NCBI GenBank assembly: GCA_963824275.1
Contig: CAWGOT010000010.1
Coordinates: 682,001-746,000, forward strand
Reading direction: 5' to 3'
Source: JANXQG01 sp963824275
GTDB taxonomy: Bacteria > Planctomycetota > Planctomycetia > Pirellulales > Thermoguttaceae
DNA: 64,000 bases
The translations under genes were made by a program, and so were the position numbers. The notes below the pieces were generated by a model. It worked only from the letters and a program-made list of their open reading frames with translations. It did not search any database and had not been told where the DNA came from. Position 1 is the stretch's first letter. Every line of letters starts with the position of its first letter. Positions 32,285 to 40,013 of the stretch are shown here, in pieces.

Positions 32285-34040
32285 GGCCGGCCCTTCGCGT
32301 CGCTTGTTGAAGGTCCTGGGGAAAGAAACGCAGCACCGTCAGGAGCGGATTGGCGGCGACCTGCCCCAGGCCGCAGATCGCGGTCAGAAGCATGGTCTGC
32401 GCCAGGTCTTCAAGCGTGGCCAGCTCGTGGTGCCGCCGTCCCGCACGGAGATCGCCGATCATCTCAACCATCTTCTGCGTTCCCAATCGGCAAGGCACGC
32501 ACTTCCCGCACGACTCATTGCGGTAGAACTCCACGCAATTCAGCGCCTCCAGCAGCATGTCGGCGTCCTCGCCATAGACCACGAAGGCCGCGCCGAGCAT
32601 GAAATCGGGGAACGGCTGCAGCAGGCTCGGGTCGAGCGGCAGGTCGAGGATGTCCAACCGCGTGGCATCGGCGGCAATCACGCCCCGCTTCCGCAATCCT
32701 TCCACGAACTTCGGCGACACGCGCGTGAGGTCCATCACCGCCGGCAGGAATCCGCCAGACGGCCCGCTGGGGGCGATCGCCTTCAGCTTGCGTCCGCCCG
32801 ACATGCCGCCCGCCGAATCGTAAATCAACTCGCGGACCGTCTGGCCGAAAGGAACCTCGTAAACGCCCGGCCGGGCAACGTGGCCGCTGATGGAAACGAA
32901 ACGCATCCCGGAGGCCCCGTGCGCGCCGGAGTCTCGATACCATGCCCCGCCCCGCAGCACCAGGGCCGGAACCCACGACAGCGTTTCCACGTTGTTGATA
33001 ATCGTCGGACTGCCGCGGAGACCTTCGTAGACGGGCAACGGCGGTTTGTTCCGCGGTTCCGCCCGCCGGTCCTCCATCGCCTCCAGCAGGGCGCTTTCCT
33101 CGCCGCAGATATAGCCGCCAGGGCTGACGAAGACCTCGACCGGAAAATCGAGGTTCGTGCCGAGGAGGTTCGCGCCGCAGAAGCCCTCGCGGGCCGCCCT
33201 GGCGATCTCGGCGCGGACGGCCTCAATCTGCTCTTGATATTCGTGGCGGATATAGATGTATCCCCGCTGGGCGCCGCTGACCAGTCCCGCGATCACCATG
33301 CCCTCGACCAGCAGGTGCGGGGCGAAGAGCAGCAGGTCGCGATCCTTGAAAGTGCCCGGTTCGCTTTCATCGCCGTTGCAGACGACATATTTCACGTCGC
33401 CGGGGGCGTTGCGGACCGTGATCCACTTGCGATGCGTGGGAAAGGCCGCGCCGCCCATGCCCCGCAGGTTGCCCTCTTCCAGGATCTTCAGGATCGGATC
33501 GCCCAGGCGGACCCGCTTCTGCCGGACATGGGGGTCGGCATCGGCCTTCCAGGCCTCGGCCCAACGGCGAACAACGTCATAGTTCGGCCGGCCGCCGTAG
33601 GGATCGATCTGCCACTTCGGCGCGGGCCCGGCGGTTCTCTGCGCGGGCAGCGGTTGCCTTGCTGCCGCCGCTTGCACGAGGTTTTCCAGTTCGGCTTGTG
33701 ACTTGTTCCAATAGACCTGGCCGTTGATGGAGACGGCCGGGGCGCCGTCGCATCGGCCCAGGCAGGAGACGCGCTTCACGGCAACCTGGCCGGGCGTCTG
33801 TTTGCCGGCCTCATCGAGACATCGGCAGAGGGTCTCGCCGCCCGCCAGGTGGCATGCCATGTCGCAGCAGACCTTGACCTCGGCCGCGGGAGGCGGTTGC
33901 AACTGGTAGTGAGGGAAGAAGCTCGCCACTTCGTGCAGGCGATGCAGCGGCTCGCCGGTCCGCTGCGAGAGGGCCCTGAGCTGGTCCTCCGGCAAGTAGC
34001 CGTGCTCGTGCTGGATCTTATGGAGTTCTTGGACGATCAT
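32271..34040 (-). CDS. NuoE-NuoF fusion: NAD(H)-dependent flavoprotein
   Basis: 589 residues in one intact frame, unlike most genes here. Residues ~1-130 are a NuoE-type thioredoxin-like [2Fe-2S] domain (HEHGYLPEDQL, CCDMACHLAGG, CLGRCDGAP). Residues ~150-589 are NuoF/HoxF-like: the NAD/FMN motif LRGMGGAAFPTHRKW, VVCNGDESEPGTFKDRDLL, GYICGEESALLEAMEDRR, and the N3 cluster ESCGKCVPCRLGTQKM. It oxidises NADH (or reduces NAD+) and passes electrons to the Fe-S chain. I choose Met 34040 (MIVQELHKIQHEHGYLP) as the start; an apparent extension upstream only runs through a palindrome. No other Nuo subunits lie nearby, so this is not a complex I operon. Confidence 0.88.
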   Translation of the reverse strand: MIVQELHKIQHEHGYLPEDQLRALSQRTGEPLHRLHEVASFFPHYQLQPPPAAEVKVCCDMACHLAGGETLCRCLDEAGKQTPGQVAVKRVSCLGRCDGAPAVSINGQVYWNKSQAELENLVQAAAARQPLPAQRTAGPAPKWQIDPYGGRPNYDVVRRWAEAWKADADPHVRQKRVRLGDPILKILEEGNLRGMGGAAFPTHRKWITVRNAPGDVKYVVCNGDESEPGTFKDRDLLLFAPHLLVEGMVIAGLVSGAQRGYIYIRHEYQEQIEAVRAEIARAAREGFCGANLLGTNLDFPVEVFVSPGGYICGEESALLEAMEDRRAEPRNKPPLPVYEGLRGSPTIINNVETLSWVPALVLRGGAWYRDSGAHGASGMRFVSISGHVARPGVYEVPFGQTVRELIYDSAGGMSGGRKLKAIAPSGPSGGFLPAVMDLTRVSPKFVEGLRKRGVIAADATRLDILDLPLDPSLLQPFPDFMLGAAFVVYGEDADMLLEALNCVEFYRNESCGKCVPCRLGTQKMVEMIGDLRAGRRHHELATLEDLAQTMLLTAICGLGQVAANPLLTVLRFFPQDLQQATRRAGHVLL

Positions 34041-34084
34041 GAACGGACTCGCGTGGAAACGATTCGCTTTTCGTTTGCAGTTAT

Positions 34085-34200
34085 GCTTCGCGCGGTTGAT
34101 TTCGATACTAACCCGAAGCGTAAGCGAGGACGCCAAGTGGTTTCCTCGCTTGCGCTTCGGGTGAGTGTGCATCGTATCATTTCAAACCGCGCGAACTATA
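34085..34200. repeat. Nested palindrome, NPKRKRG family, copy 3
   Basis: Inner arms CCCGAAGCGTAAGCGAGG/CCTCGCTTGCGCTTCGGG with outer arms CTTCGCGCGGTTGA and TTTCAAACCGCGCGAA. It occupies the gap between the decaheme cytochrome stop (34221) and the NuoEF start (34040). Confidence 0.8.
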
Positions 34201-34220
34201 GGAAGCATAGCTTTTCAACC

Positions 34221-35912
34221 TTATTCACCATCCGGGCGAGCCGGATGGGGTCTGCCAATCTGGAACTCTTCTTCGCTCAACGTACGCGCCGGGTTTCCGG
34301 CCTTGGCGCCGCTGCCCGCCAGCGGCGACGAGCCGTTATGGTAGCGGTGGCACTCGACGCAGTCAAACCGCGCCCCGCCTGTGGCTGCGGTCCCCGATCC
34401 GGACGGCGGGCTGTGGCATTCGATACAAACGTCACGTTGCGGGATCAGCACGTCCTTGCTCTCGCGCGAGGGCTGCGGAGCGTCAGGGTACGCTCCCGGA
34501 TGGCATTGCCGGCAATCCAACGCCCGGTGCGCGCGGTGGTCGAACGTGGCGTGCTGAAACCAGACCTGCGGCACCTGCGTCGGCACGAACGCCAGCAGGG
34601 AATTAAAGGGGTCAGGTCTATTTTGCTCGACCTCCGGGCGGCCTCCAGCTCCCAACCGGTCGAGCAAAAGAGACCTGACCCCTTGAATTCCCTGCGGCTC
34701 GTGGCACTTCCCGCAATACTCCTGGGAAAGCTCCTTCTGGGCCGTCTCGATCTGACCCTGGATCGCCCGCGCAACGGTCTCGTCATCCGGGCGGGCGCTG
34801 GGCAGGGGCTCCGGCGGCACGAAGGGCTTCTCCAGCAGTTTCGCGGCGCCGCGGAGATAATCGTCCGCGAAGGCCCGAGAGACGCCGTTCGAATCTCGTC
34901 CGGCGTCTGCCGATGCTGGACCACTCCGGGCGCCTTATAGAGCGGATGGCAGGCCTGGCACTGGTTCTCGTAGGTGATCGGCAGCATGTACTTGCCGCCC
35001 GATCGGGCAGGCAGCAGCGATTGCGGCAGGCCCGGCGGAGAGAGGGAGCCCGGCACCCCCCATGCGACGACAAACGGGGGTACTGACGGGTCGCATGGGG
35101 GGTGCGCGGCTCCCTCTCTCCCGCGCTGCGCCGAAATCGCCGCCGTCGAGCTCATGGCACGAACCGCAATCGAGCTGCACGGGCTGGTCGTCGTGCTGCC
35201 CTGGACGCCGGTAGCGCTCGCGTTGGGCCGGGTCCGCGATCTTGGCCAGGGTCCAAACCGTCTTCTCTTCGCGCGGATCGTTGACCAGGCCCGGCGTCAA
35301 GTGGCGATAGTGCGAGAATTTCAGATGACCGGGGTCCTTCTGAGCGGAGGCAAATTCGGGATGGTGCTCCTTATCGAAGCGAGTGACGTTCGTCAAACTC
35401 GACATTTGTGACGTCTCGCCGTCGATAGAAGATATTGCGGCATGTTGCTCGATCGCCTGGTGGCAGCGCGTGCAGGCCCTGTCGTCCATCCGCAGGAGCG
35501 ACGCCTGCAGGCCCTGGTGATCCTGATGGCACGACGAACAACCGGGGGCCTCGCTCCCTTGCTTCACGGGATGGTGCTCGGCGCCTTGGTGGCACGTTTC
35601 ACATTTCTGATCGGAGGCGGGGGTGCCGCCCTCCCAGCGGACCGCAATCGCATCGTCGCGGATGGCATGGAAATCGGCATGGCAGGCCGAGCATTGCGAT
35701 TCCCACGTGTGATGCACGCTCGCCAGGCTTCCCGGCGAGTGGAAGGAGGCGTCCTGCCGGCCGAGCAGGACCCCGGCCGTCCACCAGGCGGCAGCCGCCA
35801 CGACCGCCGCGATCGTTGCGAGGAGTTTGCGGCGCTCCCAGAGACCGGGAGTCTTGAAGTAGTCCAGGGGAATGCGCAAAGCGCGCTGCCGGCCGGTGTC
35901 GGGTGGTGCCAT
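34221..35912 (-). CDS. Membrane-anchored decaheme cytochrome c
   Basis: About 560 residues after frame repair. A short cytoplasmic N-terminus and one membrane helix (RRKLLATIAAVVAAAAWWTAGV) anchor a periplasmic domain with ten CxxCH sites: CSACH, CETCH, CSSCH, CTRCH, CGSCH, CQACH, CGKCH, CRQCH, CIECH and CVECH. The spacing resembles cytochrome c3/doubled-CxxCH proteins. Two large palindromes are inserted in the coding sequence: 35037-35121 between hemes 5 and 6, where the frame changes, and 34595-34695 between hemes 7 and 8, read through in frame. Its start lies 9 bases after the cytochrome b stop, so the pair is co-translated: the membrane quinone-side cytochrome b followed by its periplasmic multiheme partner. 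Confidence 0.82.
34595..34695. repeat. Long palindrome (GGGGTCAGGTCT type) inside the decaheme gene
   Basis: GGGAATTAAAGGGGTCAGG leads a stem of about 35 bp closed by its near-perfect complement ending CCTTGAATTCCC. The GGGGTCAGGTCT arm is the type often found as REP-like units next to RAYT (Y1-type) transposases. The minus-strand gene reads through it as GIQGVRSLLLDRLGAGGRPE and EVEQNRPDPFNSL without a stop. Confidence 0.8.
35037..35121. repeat. Palindrome (GCACCCCCCATGCGAC type) inside the decaheme gene
   Basis: The arms GAGAGAGGGAGCC, GCACCCCCCATGCGAC and their complements GTCGCATGGGGGGTGC, GGCTCCCTCTCTC enclose a loop of about 20 bases. The coding frame before and after differs by one step, so either the insertion is not a multiple of three or a base is miscalled in its C- or G-runs. 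Confidence 0.8.
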
Positions 35913-35921
35913 CGCGAACGG

Positions 35922-36890
35922 TTACCAGTACTTGAGGGCGACGAAGATATGGACGAACATCAGGCCCACCAGGGCCACCGACAAGGGAACGTGCAGGCAC
36001 AACCAACTGTGCAGCCATCCGTGGATGCGGATCTGCAGATCATATTGCCGCCGCTGGTCGCAGAGGCTTTCCAGGGCCTCGGCAATGCTGTGCCCTTCCG
36101 GGCCGAGCCCGCTCTCCAGATCGCGAAAGAAGGCGGCCGCCGCGGTTGGCGATTGCAACGGCGAGCCGGACTTGGCGCCCTCGAGCAGATAGGGCCCGAC
36201 CTTTTTTCGGAAGCTGTCGCGGAGCAAGTCCGTATTGATCGAGGCCGCCGCGGGCACCTGGGTCTGGAGGACCTTGCCCTGCACGCTGCCGACGGTTCGC
36301 ACCGCGCCCACGGTGACAAAGGCCGGGGCCGATTCGGCCTTCTGCGGCCGGGGCCGCAACGACGGTTCTTCGCCGGCCGTTCCGCAGGTCGATGCGATCA
36401 GGTCCTCGGCGTTCCAATACGACTGCTCGGCAACGTAATCGATCTGCGAATAGATCGTCTCGGCCGGGACCTGCTCGAACATCATCCGCGGCAGGAACTG
36501 CTGCAAGAACAGACCGAAGATGCCGCTCACGATCACGACGCCGAAGAGGATCATCAAGAGCGTACTTAATTGACCGCCCAGGCTGAATCCGCTATGCAAC
36601 ACGATTAAGGGCACGGTCAAGAGCCCCAACCAGATATGGGCCCTCATCCAGGCCCTTGCCGAGCCGATCCGCCAGGCGCGGACCTTTTTCCTGGGCCACA
36701 GGAAAAACTCGAAGAGCATGATCAGGCTGCCGACGATTCCGCATAGGAGTCCTATAGGGCTGCTGCCGCCCGGCCAGCGCGGTTGGCCGATGCCACAGAC
36801 GGCATAGCCGGCAATGGCCGCGACCGTCCCGACCGCGAATATTGCGATCCAGGCCAGATTTTGCGGCAGACTTTCTCGGTTGATCAGCAC
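35922..36890 (-). CDS. Integral membrane cytochrome b-like protein (diheme, 5 helices)
   Basis: About 320 residues. Membrane helices: NLAWIAIFAVGTVAAIAGYA, IGLLCGIVGSLIMLFEFFLW, HIWLGLLTVPLIVLH, LSTLLMILFGVVIVSGIFGL and a last C-terminal one, LSVALVGLMFVHIFVAL. Histidines placed in helix 3 (AHIWLGLL, LHSG) and near or in the last helix (LHSWLCLH, FVHIF) suit two b-hemes facing each membrane side. A ~150-residue soluble loop lies between helices 4 and 5. It resembles the cytochrome b/ferric-reductase-like class without a flavin domain. The start is uncertain: GTG 36890 is chosen because the sequence upstream (to 36989) is not membrane-like. It is the first gene of the multiheme cluster, so the promoter should lie in 36891-37050. 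Confidence 0.65.
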   Translation of the reverse strand: MLINRESLPQNLAWIAIFAVGTVAAIAGYAVCGIGQPRWPGGSSPIGLLCGIVGSLIMLFEFFLWPRKKVRAWRIGSARAWMRAHIWLGLLTVPLIVLHSGFSLGGQLSTLLMILFGVVIVSGIFGLFLQQFLPRMMFEQVPAETIYSQIDYVAEQSYWNAEDLIASTCGTAGEEPSLRPRPQKAESAPAFVTVGAVRTVGSVQGKVLQTQVPAAASINTDLLRDSFRKKVGPYLLEGAKSGSPLQSPTAAAAFFRDLESGLGPEGHSIAEALESLCDQRRQYDLQIRIHGWLHSWLCLHVPLSVALVGLMFVHIFVALKYW

Positions 36891-36990
36891 AGTTTGAATT
36901 TCCGCATGGCCGGGGAATTGACCGCAAATGCGAGGGCAACAACTGGTTTGATACCCTGTTATTATTCGTCTGACGCACACGGCGGTCAAA

Positions 36991-37322
36991 CAAGATTTCG
37001 CAAGCCCCCCAAACTATACGTCACGGGCGGGTTTGTGGGGGCGGAAATGAGCCGTTGGAGTACCGCCTTTAGGCGGTTTGTCCGGCAGCTTGCCGGCTAA
37101 AGCCGGGACTCCAACGGCTCCTTCCCGTGCCGCATTCACGTCTGCTTGCGCCTATGGCTCCCGGATCATTCTGAAACCACAGAAGCGAATGACCAAGGTG
37201 CTGGATGCCAAAGTGATAGGTCTCGTAGGCAGACGGTGCATCTTCCCTATCCGGTTGCCTGATCTGCCAGCCGGATAGGAGACGAAATAACGACAACAGG
37301 AGGGTTGCCGTGATTCGCATAC
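36991..37322. other. Spacer with a palindrome at 37049-37120
   Basis: Arms GAGCCGTTGGAGTACCGCC...GGACTCCAACGGCTC with inner hairpins CCGCCTTTAGGCGG and CCGGCAGCTTGCCGG form a compound palindrome (37049-37120). The remaining ~200 bases contain no gene I can support. The cluster promoter and the 3' end of the DUF1444 gene meet here. Confidence 0.55.
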
Positions 37323-38504
37323 TTAGTTGCCCATCGCCGTCAATTGCTCCGCCGTCGGAAAGCCTTCCACGCGGTACCGCTCCGGGTACATGTCCGTCGG
37401 CGTCATCAGGTTGCCGGCGATCTCGACGACTTTCTCCCATGTGGCAACGACGGGCGTCTCGGCCGCTCCTTGAAATGCCACACTGTCGGTTCGCGGCAGC
37501 AACGTCGGGACATCCTTCGACCAGATGCAGTACGTGAAGATATGCCCTTTCTGCGGCTCGATGGCCATGAAGCGCGCCACGAGAATGTCCACTCCGGTCT
37601 TTTCATACAGGGCATCCAGCAGTTCCTTTTGTTCCACGTAGTCCTGGCCGCAGGAGCGAATCCACAAGGCTCGGAACGCGCTGCAGAGGGGATGGGAGGC
37701 TTCCGGCATCCACGGCGCCCATGCGTCGCCGTCGAGCCGAAGTGCGGTGCCCGAAACCGTTCGCGGTTTCTCGAACTCCTTCTTGGCCAGCTCGATCATC
37801 GCTTGCAGGCCCGGCGCGTCTTCTGATCCGGCGACAATCAGCATTTCGCGGCCCGGGGCCATGGCGATATAGTCGCCCTTGACCTGGAACTGCCGGATCA
37901 AGTCGAGCAGAATCAGCCTCGACGAATCGTAGCCGTCGTTGGTCGTGAAGACGTAGATGCCTCGGCCCTGCTTGGGGCCCATGATCCTGGGCGGCAACTG
38001 GCGGAGGTTCTCGCGGGCCGCTTCCAGGGCTTCGTAGAAGGTCACGCCCCAGAGGGCGATTTCCCGGTTGGAAATGGGCTTCATCGAATCGGGCATGTCG
38101 TACACCAGGCCCAGGCCGAGATCGTTGCCAAGCGTCTGGTATTGGAGGAACGTGTCCGCGTCGCCGCCGATGGCCATTCGCAAGCGGGCCGACTCGAAGA
38201 AGCTGCGCGATCGGACTGCCGGAAGGATGTCGGGCTTGATGTCGGCATATTCGTCGGGGGCCGGCTTGTGGGCATCCAGCCAGCCCCGCACGAAACGTCG
38301 TAGAGAATTAGGGCGGTTTTTGCGGGAAAGGGAGCAGTATTCCCGGTAGGCGTTTCCCAGGTACAGAATCGATTTGGTTTCCCCCTCCACGGTCACCTGG
38401 AATTCGTCGGCGTCGTAGGAGATCTCGCCGCTGACTCCCGTTTCCCGCAGGCGAGCCATCACGAGTTGGGCGAAGTCGTTTTTCGATTGGTCGGGTTCGG
38501 CCAT
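37323..38504 (-). CDS. DUF1444 family protein
   Basis: 393 residues in one intact frame, of the DUF1444 family (cytoplasmic, unknown function; no catalytic motif is established). The N-terminal block (NDFAQLVMARLRETGVSGEI, YLGNAYREYCSL) precedes the RRFVRGWLDAH segment. Ends GFPTAEQLTAMGN. The start MAEPDQSKN lies in a 143-bp segment that is repeated exactly at 46929-47071, so a second, truncated copy of the gene start exists downstream. This copy looks functional. Confidence 0.75.
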   Translation of the reverse strand: MAEPDQSKNDFAQLVMARLRETGVSGEISYDADEFQVTVEGETKSILYLGNAYREYCSLSRKNRPNSLRRFVRGWLDAHKPAPDEYADIKPDILPAVRSRSFFESARLRMAIGGDADTFLQYQTLGNDLGLGLVYDMPDSMKPISNREIALWGVTFYEALEAARENLRQLPPRIMGPKQGRGIYVFTTNDGYDSSRLILLDLIRQFQVKGDYIAMAPGREMLIVAGSEDAPGLQAMIELAKKEFEKPRTVSGTALRLDGDAWAPWMPEASHPLCSAFRALWIRSCGQDYVEQKELLDALYEKTGVDILVARFMAIEPQKGHIFTYCIWSKDVPTLLPRTDSVAFQGAAETPVVATWEKVVEIAGNLMTPTDMYPERYRVEGFPTAEQLTAMGN

Positions 38505-38546
38505 GGCAATTCACTCCCACGTCAGCCTATCAGTTTAGCCCCAAAC
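38404..38546. repeat. 143-bp direct repeat, left copy (5' end of DUF1444 gene)
   Basis: Identical by eye to 46929-47071, same orientation, covering the first 34 codons of the DUF1444 gene and about 42 bases upstream. Beyond each end, similarity falls off quickly. The two copies bracket 8.4 kb of accessory DNA. Confidence 0.8.
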
Positions 38547-38680
38547 TGCAGTTCTGGCAAGAGTCGCGCAATAGCGGTCATTCTAGTCCCTCGATTCTGT
38601 CTTGTTTCCGTCTGTATTATGCCGCGCGGCCGTCGCAGGCCCTGCCGTCGCTAGGTTTCGACAATTCACCAATCCACCCC

Positions 38681-38852
38681 GGAATGCCCCTGGCTTGCCC
38701 AGGGGAAGCTTTGGTTCCTTGCTACCGCGCACAGCCGAGAACAGCCGGAATGCCCCTGGCTTGCCCAGGGGAACGTTACGTTTGTCGCTAACGTGCATGG
38801 CCGAGAACAGTCGGAATGCCCCTGGCTTGCCCAGGGGAAGCTTACGTTCCTT
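38681..38852 (+). repeat. Tandem repeat, three units of 66 bp (NAPGLPRG type)
   Basis: Units begin GGAATGCCCCTGGC at 38681, 38747 and 38813, exactly 66 bases apart. A ~40-base core (GCCGAGAACAG then GGAATGCCCCTGGC then TTGCCCAGGGGAA) is nearly invariant and contains the hairpin CCCCTGG/CCAGGGG. The 26 bases between cores are related to each other. The repeat is open in one frame (NAPGLPRG) but has no start signal. Confidence 0.8.
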
Positions 38853-39017
38853 GCCTTCCCGAACTTTCCCTCCATCGCCGGCAGCGAGGCGCTCCTCATC
38901 AGCGATAGCAACTATCGGCAGTACGAAAGCGCCGCCCCCCACCGCAAGTCCGTCCACGTCCGCCCCGTGCTTCGCGGTTCAACCGGCTACAAAGGCTGGC
39001 AGCGCTCTTAACGAACC

Positions 39018-39684
39018 ATGCCACAAGAAGGCGGCCGCCCCAAACTCGCCATCGCCGCGCACGCGCCCACAAGACGGCCTTGCCAACATCGCCCGCATGC
39101 ACGTTGAGGGCAAGAGCCTCAACGAGATCGCCGAGGCGCTCGGCTTCTGCCGCGCGGCGATCAGGAAGTGGACCAACGAGATCCGCGCCGCGCAGCTTGC
39201 CGAGGCCAAGACCAACGTCAGGCACTGGCGGGCCAAGCTTCTCGCCCGTTACGAACACCTCTGGAAAGAGGCCATAAAAGCCTGGCACCGCTGGGAGGAG
39301 GACCGGGTCAAGCGGAAGACCGAGTCTACCCTACCCGCCAAGACGCCCGGCTCGGACCTCGATGCCGTCAACGCGCTGCTTGCCTCGATGACTCGCAAGC
39401 GGACCAAGACCACCGAGCGCCAGTCGGGCGACGCGGCGCTCCTGGCCAACGCCATGGACGCCTTGAAGGCGATTCGCGAACTCAAGGACCTTGACGCGCC
39501 GAAGCAGACCGAACTTACCGGCCCGCAGAGCGGACCCATTCAACTCACGGTTCGTGAAATGACCGACGAGCAACTCCTCGCCCTCATTGCCCAGGAGACG
39601 GCGAAGCAAGAGGCGTTGCCGGTAGAGTCGGCCCCGCTACCCGCGGCCTTGCCGCCGCCCAGTTCGCGCCGAACTGCTCCGTGA
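39018..39684 (+). CDS. HTH protein, terminase-small-subunit-like
   Basis: About 220 residues. After MPQEGGRPKLAI a slip near 39065 leads to NIARMHVEGKSLNEIAEALG and FCRAAIRKWTNEIR, a helix-turn-helix of the homeodomain-like/terminase small subunit type. A charged central part (YEHLWKEAIKAWHRWEEDRV) and a C-terminal tail REMTDEQLLALIAQETAKQE follow. Such proteins bind DNA; a phage packaging origin is possible but no large terminase or capsid gene is present. A truncated copy of the C-terminal half lies at 44584-44969. It is likely part of the accessory island. Confidence 0.6.
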
Positions 39685-40013
39685 ACTCTGGAGAACCAAT
39701 TACCCGGTGGAAACGGTAAGCCGACGGCGGCTGACAGGGGAGAAAGGGAGAACGGGCGCTGCACGCCTCCCCGCGCGACGCTGCCCGCGGCAAACCAGCG
39801 GCGAAATGGGCCGGACGACGCCGGAATGCGACTGGTCGTGACGGCAATAGCGGCAGCCGTGCCAGGGCCTTCGTCGGGGGTGGTTTGGGCCTCTGTTGCG
39901 AACGGGGGTGGGGGGCTTGCTAGGGGGGTGGGGGGTTGGTATACTTACCGCTTGCGGTTTGCTGGCCTCTGGCCTCGGGAATTTGCCTATTTGCCGAGGG
40001 GGGAAGGTGATTT
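39685..40013. other. Spacer with G-rich tract
   Basis: No gene is supported. A G-rich run near 39900-39940 (GGGGGTGGGGGG, GGGGGGTGGGGGG) could form a G-quadruplex on the + strand about 80-110 bases before the next start. A good SD (GGGGAAGG) lies at 40000-40007. Confidence 0.45.

Noticed and set aside
34040..34172. N-terminal extension of the NuoEF protein
   Set aside because: The extra residues (HPKRKRGNHL and on) are a translated palindrome; the conserved NuoE start is the Met at 34040.
26639..36890. A respiratory complex I operon
   Set aside because: Only NuoE/F and a truncated NuoG-like part are present; all membrane subunits and NuoB/C/D/I are missing, and multiheme cytochromes take their place.
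38681..38852. Possible short CRISPR array (three 40-base repeats, 26-base gaps)
   Set aside because: The intervening 26-base stretches are diverged copies of each other, not unique spacers; the core is a hairpin of a dispersed repeat and no cas gene is nearby.
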